Assembly: GCA_028673005.1 (NCBI GenBank)
Contig: CM054114.1
Location: forward strand, 16,307,516-16,371,515
Direction of reading: 5' to 3'
DNA length: 64,000 nt
From: Tanypteryx hageni
Lineage: Eukaryota; Arthropoda; Insecta; Odonata; Petaluridae
This document shows, in pieces, positions 1 through 10,633 of the stretch. The notes below the pieces were generated by a model. It was not told where the DNA came from, ran no database searches, and worked only from the letters and a program-made list of their open reading frames with translations. Within the stretch, counting starts at the first letter, position 1, and each line of letters begins with the position of its first letter. The translations under genes were made by a program, and so were the position numbers.

Positions 1-620
1 TAGTATTGGTATTATCAGCTGATATGCCAACAATCTTATCAACAAGTCTGCTGTGACTTAGAACAGAGAAATATAATCATTCAATTGGTTAATTGTCTTA
101 CCTTGCAGGACGTCAAGTTCAAGAACTTTCACATTGACTCCAGTATTTTATGTGGTTAGATGAATCTATCATAATGGTGAAACACGAAGTTTCACCCAAT
201 TCCTGTTGCAACCTCTTTTGAGTTTCTGGAGTAATAACGTTTTTCACAATTGCTTCGCTTTTTGCTCGTGATGATGAAAATTTATCTACAAACAATGTGG
301 AAATTATCTTAGAGGTGCAATCTAAAAATCTGAAACAATTATTGTTTTAGTTGTGATACCGCTTCATTTGCCACAAGCTCCATTATAACAGAATAATCTT
401 CTGTAAGAAATTTCTTAATTGAAGCAATGGAAGCTACAAAGCTGACAGCTAACTGATGTTTCTTTGATTGCATATGTAGTCTGATGTCAGATTTCCCACA
501 ATGAGCAACGTTTATCTCAATATTGCATTGGGTGCAGAATGTTACGTATGGATTGTGACGCTTCTTAAAAAAGGATATTCCTTTTACAAAGCCTCTTTAA
601 AAGTACACTTTATTTCCTTG
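1..620 (-). pseudogene. hAT-type transposase fragment, N-terminal half
   Basis: The minus strand reads as a broken hAT-type transposase. It runs from a BED-like zinc finger (FCTQCNIEINVAHCGKSDIR, with a downstream HMQSKKH), through KFLTEDYSVIMELVANEAVS, to ITPETQKRLQQELGET and IMIDSSNH, a segment that resembles the first catalytic block. At the window edge it ends in LVDKIVGISADNTNT, resembling the second-Asp block (ADNTNT). Several frameshifts and stops separate these pieces, so it cannot be functional. The rest lies outside the window. The last block matches sequence at 18841-18890. Family assignment rests on motif recognition only. Confidence 0.7.
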
Positions 621-1430
621 CCATTTGCACCCGTTTATACAATAAAATAAAATTCTATAATCAGACAATTTTAACACACATCGAACAACTCAGAACTACA
701 GGCAAAGTAACAATAATATTGAAATGCTCACCGTCGTTATCACCTCGTCTTGCAGTCGATCAACTTTGTCTTGTTGCCACAACTGCGCAGGTTATTATAT
801 TAGTGTACGCATCGCGGTGTTCACGGGCTTTTCGACTGTAGAAAGACTAGAAACTTCGCTTCCAATCGTCGTTCCGCGCCACCCGCGCCGTAAACGCATA
901 CTTATCATTATATATAGACGTTTCTTACAGAGGAGGAGGATACTAATGTTTAGGCACTTCCAGATGAGCTGGAGATTCGAAATTTTTTTCATAGGTGGCA
1001 TTTTGTGCAAAACCGACTAGAAAAAACGAAAATCTTGAAAAAGTGCAGTAATGCGGCCGCTAAAAATTTGCAATTGTTTAAACAAATTTTCAAGGTTTGT
1101 GTATTTCCGCATGCGCTACGGAATTTAAAGTTTTTTTATAAGTAAAATTCGTAAAAAAACGAAATAAAGATTATACAAATTTTGATATTTTAATTAGTTT
1201 GGCAGTTAAATATTCTTAAAGTTTATACAAATAGATAACAGTTTAGGTACTACGGGATGAGCTAGGATGCTGAAATTTTCAAGTTATTTACAGAGTAGTG
1301 CATTTGCACAAATAAACATATGAATCTCTCCATAAACATATTGCAGCGGCCGTTAAAAATGTTTAAAATTTAAACAATTGGAAAAATATTTTTTCACTTC
1401 TAGAAGTACTACAACTTTAAAATTTGGCAA
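621..1430. other. Unassigned intergenic DNA
   Basis: AT-rich sequence with no ORF that I trust. Two short GC islands contain cgGCGGCCGCTAAAAAT-like and GCGGCCGTTAAAAAT-like blocks (about 1053 and 1345), followed in both cases by TTTAAA-rich DNA. They may be a diverged direct repeat. The 98-residue plus-strand ORF at 724-1020 has no recognisable domain. Confidence 0.3.
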
Positions 1431-1434
1431 AAAC

Positions 1435-1835
1435 TTCTAGCATTAGTACCCCATAATAATTTAGTAAATCCGAAAAGTGAAGAACCCTCTTATAGTGCTT
1501 TGTTCGGAATAAATTTTGAAGGGATGAATTTCTTATTTTTACTGACAGTTCCTACCAATGTTAGCACATTTGAAAGAAGTTTTTTTGCAAATTCAAGATC
1601 TGTGAAATAATTATCGCAGGTGATATTGCTATTAGTTCCACTGAAAATTTCTGTCAGTGACTAAACAACAAATGATCCTAAATTATATTCCCTATTTTCT
1701 CATTTGCCTAAATACGGTATTCCATACAAGGAATATAAATTTTGGAGTCACAAAGCCACCAGATTTTCATACCATATTTGTCAGGCTTCGAAGGTTCTTT
1801 TGATACTCATCCAGTACATAAGATGAAAACAAATA
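1435..1835 (-). pseudogene. piggyBac transposase fragment
   Basis: Minus-strand translation contains a piggyBac-like block: ITCDNYFTDLEFAKKLL (compare the family pattern DNWFTS..LAEELL), then LTLVGTVSKNKKFIPSKF and a diverged GSSLFGF. Upstream on the minus strand, DNA matching the KPDKYGMK.WW.CD pattern precedes it. The pieces sit in different frames and contain stops, so this is a dead internal fragment of the catalytic domain. No TTAA-flanked termini were found. Confidence 0.7.
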
Positions 1836-2159
1836 TATGTATATTATATTAAAATGTAGAGAAAGAGGGAAGGAGATCGAAATTGGATGGAGACTCCAAG
1901 GCTCACGTTGCCCATTAGCGTAACTTATAGATTTATTATTTTTTCTAGAATTCAGAATTTAAAAAAACATATACGATATCGCACATAGTTGAGTATGAAA
2001 AAATAATCGAAGTCTAAATTTTATAGAAATGTACTTCCTAATTTCGAGGAGAAAACAGAGAAAGACTAACATAGTGAGCCTGGAATGCTCACCTTGATAT
2101 TACTAGGCAGATTGAAATGATCGATAGCTACTCTGTATAATAAAATAATCCTTATGTTT

Positions 2160-2162
<3 letters not shown>

Positions 2163-2234
<72 letters not shown>
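2163..2234. repeat. (TA)n microsatellite, about 36 units
   Basis: Uninterrupted TA dinucleotide run of about 72 bp. A longer tract of the same type lies at 29630-29717. Confidence 0.97.
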
Positions 2235-2237
<3 letters not shown>

Positions 2238-3125
2238 TAATAATCGAAACAGTATTTATACAACGCTATTCGAAAATGAGTTATAAATTACGCCAGTAAA
2301 ATAAAAATCCTGTTTATCATATTGCAAAGCAGAGTTGGAAATTACATGATGGCAAAAATCATCTGGCAAATATGGTAGAATATAAAGAATTATTACATGG
2401 ATTTCAGATAGTTTTCCATTCTTGTCATCAAAGGAAAGAAATATACTGACAAATCACTTTCCTTTCTCTTTTCACACGAGTAATCTTACTATGGTATTAG
2501 TTTGATGACATCCCAAAAAATTGATTTTAAGACTTTCACCTTACAGTCGTAACTAAAGAAAGGCAATGCAGGAGTTTTGGGTAAAAGAGAAGCAGTAAAG
2601 ATTGGTAGTAATGAAAAATGGAGAAACCTCCTAATAACCATAAAAATAGTAAAAAGGGACTGCTCACACGCCGGTTTAAGGGAAATTACTCTGCGCCAGG
2701 GGCCTAACACTCCTGCAGTCACACTCTCTGGGTTCCTATTGGAAACTAATTGTGTTTTTGTTCAAAGAAGTTCATGAATAAATTGGCCAAAAGGTGAAAG
2801 TTGATTCCCAATGGCTGCCCAATCCTGATGTTTGTAAATGTTTTTATAGAATAGGAAAAAAGTTTGTCCCATGCAGAATTTAGAAGAGTTAATTTATTCA
2901 ATGGATGTCGGGGGAAGCGAGAAAACTAAGTGTAGTATTTATTGGGATGCTAGGAAAGAGAGACGTGACATCAAAAGAATCTAACGCTTGGGAATCACTA
3001 AGTATTACATTTTTGGCAGTGTCAATGAATCTTCAGGTTTTTAAATTCGTCAACTATCCATTTATAAAGGAGATAAGTGTGGAAATCAATATATGAAGCA
3101 ATAGGTCTCAGAAATTCCGGGTTTG
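2235..3125. other. Unassigned DNA between microsatellite and PLE remnant
   Basis: AT-rich sequence. Short ORFs on both strands (for example 2577-2777 plus and 2489-2722 minus) overlap each other and have no recognisable domain; I do not consider them genes. Confidence 0.3.
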
Positions 3126-3129
3126 TGAA

Positions 3130-3700
3130 CTTAAGGTAAACAATGTGACATTGAAATGGTAGGATTTGAAACCGTAATCTTATAATGTAAGACCTCTTCT
3201 GAGTTGTAGGCAGTTTTTTCTTTTATGGTGTCCTTGGTAGAAAAAATCATTTGATTAAAAGAATTTCTGTTGAGAAGTGAATAAGGTCCGTTTTCAAATA
3301 ATTGTTCAACTTTATCAAAATAATCTTGCTGATTCATGACACGATGCCAACGGAATTTCCTTTATCGGCTTTTAAATAAAAAGTCTTTTAATTTTAAAAG
3401 TTTGATGAGTTTGTAATCGGGACTGGGAAGGTGATTTGTAGTGTTGTTTTTTATATTATATTCCAGTTGTATTGTTCAAGCAGCTCTTACGTGATTTATG
3501 GTAGTATCATCAAGGTCTTTAATGGATTATTCAATGCCTATAATATTATCTAAATAAGGTTCTATGTAAAGGAGACAAAAGTTAAATTCTTTGCTCAAGA
3601 GATTGGGTTCTTGTTTAGTAAATGTTTCTTCAGACATGTTATTGTCAATATCGATGTCATCAAAGTGTTCCATGTGCTCACTAAATTATTTTATGTTTTG
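3130..3700 (-). pseudogene. Penelope-like element (PLE) N-terminal RT fragment
   Basis: On the minus strand, broken frames give LLSKEFNFCLLYIEPYLDN, IE.SIKDLDDTT, KGNSVGIV and MNQQDYFDKVEQLFENGPY. These follow the order of the region before the RT core of Penelope-like elements (a LLSKG-type start, then the K.DKGN.VV motif, then DY..K...LL..GPY). Stops and frameshifts make it non-coding. The RT core is absent here; PLE RT pieces recur at 8445-8881 and 37159-37595. Confidence 0.65.
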
Positions 3701-3714
3701 TGCGTGTGTGAGAA

Positions 3715-3812
3715 AAAGTCTCTGGCATGGAGTAGTTTCCCATAAACCCGTAGTGTGTCTGAGATAGCGTGTGCTAGGTCCCTGGCGTGGAGTAATTTCT
3801 CCTCAACCGGCG
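3715..3812. repeat. Two diverged tandem copies, about 60 bp apart
   Basis: GGCATGGAGTAGTTTC and GGCGTGGAGTAATTTCTCC recur about 61 bp apart, each followed by a CC(a)TAAAC/CTCAACC block and a GTGTG run. It abuts the PLE fragment and may be part of it. Confidence 0.5.
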
Positions 3813-4733
3813 TGTGTTTTTCCTTTTTATTATTTTTATGGTTATTGGGAGATTTCTCCATTTTGAATTAGTTGTAATTAACAATAGGATTGGTTTCCGG
3901 AAATATAACTTCAACAAAATTTATCCTCAGATATAAGATTATCGAGAATGAAACTTCGTAAAATACGCTTTGCATTTTCCAGGAAAATAATTCGTGAGGA
4001 AGCAGATGGTGCTCCTTTGCTGCACGAGGGTGCTGCAGTAGGTCAGTTTTTGAGAAAGGGGTAGAACAATGACAAGTGCTCTAACAGCGGGAATGGGTGG
4101 GAAATTTTGTAAGGATGGTATTCGACTGATTTGGTAATAACCTTTTACCCATCAAGGAACTATAAGTTTTGTGGGTAAGGTCCTTGCGGCCCATTTTCAA
4201 CATTTTGCGGCTAATACTTTGAAAATTCTGCTCTAACCCCATTAAAGCTCATATCCCACATGAGATCAACATAAGTTCCGTAAAATGCAGTATGATCTTC
4301 ATTTATATTCAAGTTTTATTGCACAATTTAAATATAATTGCAATGCAAATTATGACCTATTATACGTTACGTAATATGTTTAACAAATAATACATTGGTG
4401 TATTATTTGTAAAATATTACCATTTTCATTTCCATTAACAGAATCTCAGGAACGAATTAAAAACTTCATTTGTTATGGATGTACGTGTTCCGATTAGCGC
4501 TGTTTCAGTTAGCGCCTGATTTTCCTGGCACCAATTAAGGGCGTCGAGTGGGTGTAGTTTGATATAGCATTGCTGGCTGAACAGTAGGAACAAGAAATGA
4601 GAATTGTGCCGAGTTATGTTTATTAGTATTTAGTTTAACAATTTTGATTTTTCATAGAGCTTTGCAGAATCTAAAAAGAAGTTAATATTTAGCAATTCAT
4701 TCCTTAATTGATTTATTCTGGCATTTATTTCAG
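3813..4733. other. Unassigned DNA with a pogo/Tigger-like end
   Basis: Mostly featureless AT-rich sequence. Around 4480-4560 the phrase GTTCCGATTAGCGCTGTTTC followed by AGTTAGCGCC resembles the CGATTA..CG style of pogo/Tigger terminal repeats. No partner end was found. Confidence 0.25.
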
Positions 4734-5192
4734 GTGCAGGAGAGAGCTAGGGTTGGGGAGGAGGTGGCAGAGGAGGAGGGGTTGGAGGGTGTGAAGGACG
4801 TGGAGGGTGTGGAGGGTGTGGAGGATGAGGAGGGTGTGGAGGATGTGGTGGATGTGGACGATGTGGAGGGTGTGGATGGTGTGGAAGATGTGGAGAATGT
4901 GGAGGGTGTGGAGGATGTGGAGGTTGTGGATGGGGTGGTTGGTGTGGAGGGTGTGGAGAATGTGAATGTGGTGGAGGGTGTGGAGGATGTGGAGCATGTG
5001 GATGATGTGGAGGTTGTGGATGGTGTTGAGGGTGTGGATGGGGTGGAGGGTGTGGATGGGGTTGTGGGTGTGGATGGTGTGCAGGGTATGGAGAGGGTGG
5101 AGGGAAGGAGGGTGTGGAGGAGTTTTCGTGGATGGGGGTGGTGGGAGTTGGAGATAGAGGAGGAATTTGATGGAGTGGAGAGAGGGGAGTGA
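4734..5192 (+). repeat. GGTGTGGAG-type minisatellite, open in frame
   Basis: About 400 bp of imperfect 6/9/18-bp units (GGTGTGGAG, GATGTGGAG, GGATGGTGT) form a strongly strand-asymmetric G-rich minisatellite. Because units are multiples of three, one plus-strand frame stays open from 4734 to 5192 and encodes a Val-Glu/Asp-Gly repeat headed by QERARVGEEVAEEEGLEGV. The tract starts directly after a good acceptor (CATTTATTTCAG at 4722-4733), so it could be an exon containing an expanded repeat, perhaps upstream of the gene at 7080. The antisense His/Thr/Leu ORF is its shadow. Coding status is unproven. Confidence 0.75.
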
Positions 5193-6497
5193 GAGAAGGG
5201 ATTGGGGAGTGTGAGGCAATATGGAGGGGGGGATGATGAAGATGCCCTACCAGGTCATTGGTTCGGAGAATTATGATGGAGCCTTTTGAGGTTAGTTATC
5301 ACATTGCCATGAGTTTATATCCTGCAGTACAAAATGATATAATGGATTAAATAGCTAATTAAACCAGACAACTTTTACGAAACAATCAGTTTTATACTTT
5401 CCAAACATGATTACATAGGAAAGTTTTTAGTTTGATATACCTAGCTTCATTGGCTGAATGACTGGAGATACAAGTAGCATTCTCTTATCCAATAGATCTT
5501 CAGCTACTGGGTCTGTAATTGTGTTTGTGTTGATGCATTTTTATGTTCAGAATCTAAGTAAATGAGGTTATATATTTTAAGGATAAAAGAAACATTGTTT
5601 GTGAAACAGTGGTTTAACGCAATCAGAGTTGGGAGTTTCATTGGCATAAGCAATTAATGGAGTCACTGAAAATCACTAATTTTGGAAAATAGGCTCAGGA
5701 AGAAGCAATCCAAACTGGTTTCTTTAGATTGCATGAGGCAACGAACACAACCACGATTTTCTTTATCGGTATCATTGATAGAATACGTGTCAATTCCCAC
5801 GTTAACTACAAAGAAAATTGAACTTTTGTACATCATTCCTAGATTGAAATTAAATTTCGAAATAAGTTTTTATTTGACCGAAGCGAACGTAAATAATAAC
5901 CTCAAATGGTGCTACGAATAAGATAATAATTGGATTTTTTCTAGCTCACTTTGTAATATTGAAACTGATCTAATTATCACTTCATTAGAGTACAAGTAAT
6001 AGATATGGCAAACAGATACATATGTGGAGATAACAATTCTTTCTGAATGATCTTAAAGGACCTGAAAAACTGTTGGGACCTATTACCTGAAAAATAGAAA
6101 ATAATAATTGGAAAAGGTGATAAAAATATTTTGATAATCCAATTCCCAACCTCGAAATCATAAAATGTTATATGAATGATGTATTATCAACGTTTCAGAT
6201 TTTCTGAGATTGAAATGGGGCACAAAAAGTGTGATAACAGAGGAAAAATATGGCTTCAACTTGTTTCCTTGTGATTACATTTCATTAGATAAGGTGCCGA
6301 GGGTGAACGAGGTGGAAAAGGCCTAGAAAATAAAGGGATTAAGGAAAATCGATCTCAAGATACGAAAAATGCCCAATCTTTTTCTCTTTTCGTTATTTTT
6401 ATTCTCTTATCTTGTTTAAAATAGATTCTTTCGGGAAAAGGAATTGTTACAATATAATTGGCAGATAAAATATATATGCATTAGCCACTGAAATAAA
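5193..6497. other. Unassigned DNA outside the left arm
   Basis: AT-rich sequence with scattered short ORFs (for example 5682-5921) that lack recognisable motifs. If the minisatellite and the exon at 7080 belong to one gene, this is intron. Confidence 0.3.
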
Positions 6498-6577
6498 AAT
6501 AATACAATCATTCTGATTTCTATATATAAAAGTCTGATTCCATATAATAGATATCATCTATTTTTGGTGAATTACCA

Positions 6578-6604
6578 CTGATGAAGGCTGCTTTGTAGCC
6601 AAAA
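6578..6604 (+). ncRNA. Hammerhead-ribozyme-like core of a PLE terminal region
   Basis: CTGATGA (6578-6584) is followed by a 6-bp stem II (GGCTGC/GTAGCC with one G-U pair, loop TTT) and then AAAA, where the hammerhead core requires GAAA. Penelope-like elements are known to carry hammerhead motifs in their terminal repeats, and PLE RT sequence occurs in the same arm. The G12-to-A change should abolish cleavage, so this is probably a decayed ribozyme. The right-arm copy at 39436-39462 has AAAT at the same place. Confidence 0.55.
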
Positions 6605-7079
6605 TGCGCATCTGATTTTTCAAACCTAGTTGTGGCTATTGAAGATACCTCAGACAAGCATTTTTAAAGGCTTGTTCTTGAATGCTCGGATCTGACTCGT
6701 AAATTTCAATAGACCTTGGGCACAATGCTAGGATTTAGCAAGGCCAGTAGTAAACTTACCTGCAAACACCAATTACTTTCCACCATTAACTAAGCTTGTA
6801 CTCTTACGAGCTTTCTATAATGGTTTTTATTAGATTTAGTTATTATGTGGTTTGTACCTATGATGACGAGTAAAAGCATGCATACATAAACGAATGGAGT
6901 TTGGACTCGTAATGAAAAACAAGATGGAAAATTATACTCCATAAATGGAATACACAGAGATTTCAAAAGCGTTCTTTATGGAAAATAGGTATGAAACGGT
7001 ATCAAAAGATTGGGCACTCTCGAATTTTTATCTCCGAAACTATAACTCGTTAATATGTAATCCTGAGGACTTTCATGTG
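6605..7079. other. PLE-associated and intron-like sequence
   Basis: Follows the hammerhead-like motif and precedes the first host-like exon. The frame of the exon stays open back to an ATG at 6945, but this upstream part is AT-rich with coding character unlike the exon, so I treat it as intron or 5' flank. Confidence 0.35.
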
Positions 7080-7408
7080 GTAAATGCTGTTCTAACACGT
7101 CTAAAGGAGGCAACATCCAAGGCAAATGCAGCAAGGGTGCGTGAGCTGGCTGCACAAGAATCACTGCATTGCGTGCAGTGGGCAGCCAGGGAGGCAAAGG
7201 AAGAGGCTGCCACTGCAGCTGCCCGGGAGGCAGAAGCTGGAGCGAGGAAGGTAGAAGCAGAGCAGAGAGCCATGATGGCTGAGGCTGAAGTGACCACAAT
7301 GCCAGCTGACTTACATCCGGCACTTGCGAGGCTGGGAGACCTTCAGGCTGCCATGAGGGGAGAGTTGGGGAGCGGGAGCAGTGGAGGGGAGGAGGATGAG
7401 TCGAAGAG
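7080..7408 (+). CDS. Host-like gene, exon 1 seen here (Ala/Glu-rich coiled coil)
   Basis: GC-rich exon embedded in AT-rich DNA. It encodes a long helical, coiled-coil-like segment rich in Ala, Glu and Arg (ATSKANAARVRELAAQES, REAKEEAATAAAREAEAGAR, KVEAEQRAMMAEAEVTTMPA), then DLHPALARLGDLQAAMR and an acidic GSGSSGGEEDES tail. It ends at a donor, AAGAG|GTGAGT (GT at 7409), in phase 2, and joins in frame to 8084. The 5' boundary is uncertain: the frame is open from 6945, and AG sites near 7060 and 7109 are candidates. I do not recognise the protein. The right-arm copy at 38632-38960 is almost identical. Confidence 0.6.
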
Positions 7409-8083
7409 GTGAGTGATGCAATTTGTTGTCAGTTTATTTGTTTGATGTTTTGTGCTTAGATTAAATTACAAGAAACCTTTTTATCTTGTTCATATTAACA
7501 TGTAGCATCATGCTATGTGATATTATATTGTGTGCAAGAGGTGGCAGTACGTTGAGAGATATTTAAGGGTCCAATAAGTATTTAAGTTAATATAAATTTG
7601 GCTACCTAAGAAGTTTCGAATAATATTTCCATTATTTAGCATATAGAGATTATTCTCTATGGAATATTTTATGATGACGATCAGCATGTGTAAAATAAGG
7701 AACTATGTTTATTTTACTTTGGAAAGAATTTTAATTTCAGTTTATTGCTTCAATGCATTTGTTTTAATGTAATTTGGAAGATATTTCAGTGACATATAGA
7801 TAATTACACCTTATATTGCTCTTGAAAACTAACTTCATCAAAGAAATTTAAATCTCTTGATTGTAGCATGATTGGTATGTGATTTTTGTCTATTATTTAA
7901 AAAAATTTCTTGAGGTATTTTTGTACTGAGATTGTAATGAACTGTTGGTTCTATTTGCTAACTGTAATAAATGTAATTTTAGAAATGGTGTGCTAAACTT
8001 CTATGAAGAAATATAAAAAAATGCTTCCATAGTTTAAGGGTTTGTGAAAATATTTAGTCGAGGTATATTCTCTATCTTTCTAG

Positions 8084-8212
8084 TGATAGTGACACATCAG
8101 AAGACATGGTGGATACATTATTGGCCAACCACAGGAGGAGCAGCATGGGTGGTGTCAAGTCCAAAGGAACATCATCTCACATTTCCCTCGAATCTGATTA
8201 CAGCAGTTATGG
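8084..8212 (+). CDS. Host-like gene, exon 2
   Basis: Exon of 129 bp bounded by CTATCTTTCTAG (acceptor ending 8083) and TATGG|GTGAGG (donor at 8213). Joined to 7408 it restores a Ser codon and reads SDSDTSEDMVDTLLANHRRS, SMGGVKSKGTSSHISLESDY, SSYG. It is Ser-rich and hydrophilic, like a disordered regulatory linker. It ends in phase 2, matching the exon at 13041. The intervening 4.8 kb intron holds PLE, Harbinger and MITE insertions. Function unknown. Confidence 0.6.
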
Positions 8213-8444
8213 GTGAGGATCGGATTGGCTTGTCTAAATTTTTTCCCTTTATTCAACATAGCAAAATCCGATTATTGAAAATTGAAGGTAACCTCACTGT
8301 CTAAATTGCTATGCCTTTTTCATTGTAATCATCTTTCTTGTTTCCATGCTATTGTAATACAATGGAGTATTCTCCTTATGCCTCGAAATTTTATTTATGT
8401 CCTCTTTGGAAAATAATTGTAAAGAAAAATTTAACTACTTCCCA

Positions 8445-8885
8445 GATATCTGTTCAGATATGTAGATGACATATTTGCAATATTTGACCTAAATAAACAG
8501 AAACTAGATGTCTTTGTGGACCAACTCAACGACATATATCCAACCATTAAGCTCACAAACGAAATTCAACAAAACAATACCTTGCCTTTCCTCGACTTAT
8601 TAATTATAAACAATATGCATCAAATAGAGTTTGATATCTTTAAAAAACCCACACACACCAATAATTTTATTCCCAATAACTCCTTTCACCCCACTAGCCA
8701 AAAACCAGCGGTTTTTCACCAATTTGTACATAGACTCTACAATGTAACTCTCAACAAACATAGATATGAAAAGGAACTAAAACATATAAAAGAAATTGCC
8801 ACAAAACTGGGTGAAATGCATTCGGTTTTCTTAATCCCCCTTTTTTGGCTAAAGGAGTTTTACTCTAATTCTTATTGTTAAAGAA
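8445..8885 (+). pseudogene. PLE reverse transcriptase fragment with YVDD motif
   Basis: One frame reads RYLFRYVDDIFAIF (YVDD at 8459-8470, the RT catalytic motif), then NEIQQNNTLPFLDLLI, FDIFKKPTHTNNFIP, FHPTSQKPAVFHQFVHRLYN and HRYEKELKHIKEIA. This is the order typical of the Penelope RT palm and thumb. Only the last third of the RT is present; upstream RT motifs and the GIY-YIG endonuclease are missing. It stays open for about 140 codons despite being a fragment, suggesting fairly recent decay. It lies in the putative intron between 8212 and 13041. Confidence 0.75.
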
Positions 8886-8908
8886 CTTAATGAGTTTTCG
8901 AATTCATA

Positions 8909-9731
8909 TTAGGAGTACTTTAGCGGATGTTTCGTCATGTAGGTCGCAAAAATGTCCCTTACATTTTTTGCTTCGTTGCTTGGCCTTCCCGCTGTTGGCC
9001 AATTAGTTGCTCCTCTATCATTTTCAATGGACACATCAGTCAGCTGTAGCAGTATTGTGTAAAACACAGATGCACTTCACAATATTATCAGCGACGACTA
9101 CGTCGGTTTTGATGGCCTTTGACAGTATACGCCAGTTAGAATATAATATTCCAAAGGTACATTCGATTGTTTCTCTAGCCCTAGACAAACGTTTGTTAAA
9201 ACACTCCTCTGTCATGGTCAAGTTCTTACCTCCGAACGGTTTCATCAGGTAAGGCAAAAGAGGATAGGCTTCGTCCCCCAGAAATGCGTACGGAGATGTC
9301 ACATTGGTTCCCGGAAGAATCAGCTTCTTTTCATTTAATAACTTGAACAAATCTGATGATTGAAACGTACCGCCGTCACTTTGTTTACCGTACCACCCTA
9401 CGTCCACCGTAATAAATTTATAATTAGCATCTGCTTGAAGGACAATGGAGAAATATTTCTTATAATTAAAAAACATTGACCCCGAATTTTTCGGACAAAG
9501 AACACGCACATGTTGTCTACTGCATGTGGGAAATTCCAAATCCTTTCGAAATCCGCTGCCGTTGGTTTAAAAGTGTCCTTGTTTGGTACTGGCATGTGTA
9601 TGGGTTGTAATTCTTCCCATAATGCAACAATGGTTTCGACAATAATTTTTCCCACAGTAGATGCTCCCATTCGGAAACTGAATGCTAGAGCCCTGAATGA
9701 TAATCCGGTTGTAAGATATCTGAAACAAATG
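8909..9731 (-). pseudogene. PIF/Harbinger transposase, left-arm copy
   Basis: Minus-strand DDE nuclease of the Harbinger superfamily. It opens after an acceptor (TTTGTTTCAG) with YLTTGLSFRALAFSFRMGAS and TVGKIIVETIVALW. The first-Asp block is damaged: PHAVDN is followed by a frameshift where the family has DGKHVR. Next come SGSMFFNYKKYFSIVLQADA, DVGWYGKQSDGGTFQSSDLF (second Asp), FLGDEAYPLLPYLMKPFGG, and ARETIECTFGIL (acidic third position), then a C-terminal NVRDIFATYMTKHPLKYS after another shift. This copy has lost 18 bp (six codons, within LPDPDYLPG) relative to the right arm. Non-functional as it stands. Confidence 0.85.
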
Positions 9732-9855
9732 TAAACAGCACATTGTGTTGTAAGTACGTGTGTATAAGACCACCAAATACCATTAAATGATACTAAGTAA
9801 ATTTGATATTATCCTCATAAATATTAATTAGAATAATTCTTCCTTTATTTTTCAG

Positions 9856-10265
9856 AAATTCAATTGAGAAAAAAATGGAAATATTTGAGAGATCAGTTCT
9901 CTGTTGAACTGGGAAAAATTCAGCCACCGCGTTCTGGAGATGCGGGAGTCTCTTCCTTCGATCCAAAGTGGCCACATTTTAAAACCATGCAATTTTTAAG
10001 GGATGTTGTGAAACCCAGAGCAGCGTCCGGCAATTTGGCAACAGCGGTGGTGGAGGAACCAACCCCAGAATTTACTGAGGAGAACATCCCTTCAGAAATA
10101 CATTTCGAGGAAACGGAGCAAGATACACTTCCTCCAAGTTCACCAACACCAGTGTCTGTTCCAAAATCTCGAAAAAGACGTTGTGTGAACGAAAAGTACA
10201 ATGAAGCAATTTTAGAGATTGAAAGGCGAAAACTCAGTTATTTACAATCAAAAGCTGCGCATTAA
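9856..10265 (+). CDS. MADF-domain protein of Harbinger element, last exon (left copy)
   Basis: Follows an acceptor, TTATTTTTCAG (AG at 9854-9855). The frame encodes EIQLRKKWKYLRDQFSVELG, then FDPKWPHFKTMQFLRDV, matching the second half of a MADF (Myb/SANT-like in Adf-1) domain, the DNA-binding partner commonly encoded by Harbinger elements. The remainder is an acidic/Pro-rich linker and a basic C-terminus (PKSRKRRCVNEKYNEAILEI), ending at TAA 10263-10265. The first half of the MADF domain should be in an upstream exon, but the DNA upstream is the oppositely oriented transposase, so that exon appears lost. The frame itself is intact. Confidence 0.7.
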
Positions 10266-10505
10266 CAAGACAAGCGAAAATCTCATTTTGTCAGTTCACG
10301 GTATGGTGCATTGGATGTCTATTATCGCATAAATCTTGCCGTAAGAATTTTTGTTTTTACTCTCAAGTTCGTATTATTTTTTCGATGCAGAGCTCTTAAC
10401 GTTATGGAAACCTGAAGACTTAATTGGACAAAGATGTTCTCGACAATATTGTTAATGGCATCATAAGCTAAGGTTTTCTAATATTAAGGAAACACTATTA
10501 TTTAG

Positions 10506-10633
10506 AGATGAAAAGAAAAAAACTTTGCCGCTTCCACAAATTTATTGAACACGGCCGATGATGCTACGATCGTAGTGAAACCGGTCGTGTTCAATAAATT
10601 TGTGGAAGTGACCAAGTTTTTTCTTTTCATCTC
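10506..10633. repeat. Foldback with perfect 23-bp arms and hammerhead-like loop
   Basis: The segments 10531-10553 and 10586-10608 are perfect 23-bp reverse complements starting CTTCCACAAATTTATTGAAC; imperfect pairing (GATGAAAAGAAAA / TTTTCTTTTCATC) extends the arms to about 10506 and 10633. The loop contains CCGATGA, a CTACGATCGTAG stem, then GAAA. This has the hammerhead core order CUGANGA - stem II - GAAA with one core change (U4 to C). The same unit is at 35389-35516 in the right arm. It looks like a PLE-type terminal repeat in inverted arrangement. Confidence 0.8.

Noticed and set aside
724..1020. 98-codon ORF with a Ser/Cys-rich start
   Set aside because: Overlaps an antisense ORF of similar length and shows no domain, signal peptide or splice context that I can support.
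4725..5219. 164-codon minus-strand ORF of His/Thr/Leu/Ile repeats
   Set aside because: It is the antisense of the purine-rich minisatellite; repeat units that are multiples of three keep several frames open.
6976..7323. Minus-strand 115-codon ORF in both arms
   Set aside because: Shadow of the GC-rich host-like exon; the plus frame has splice sites and coiled-coil character, this one has neither.
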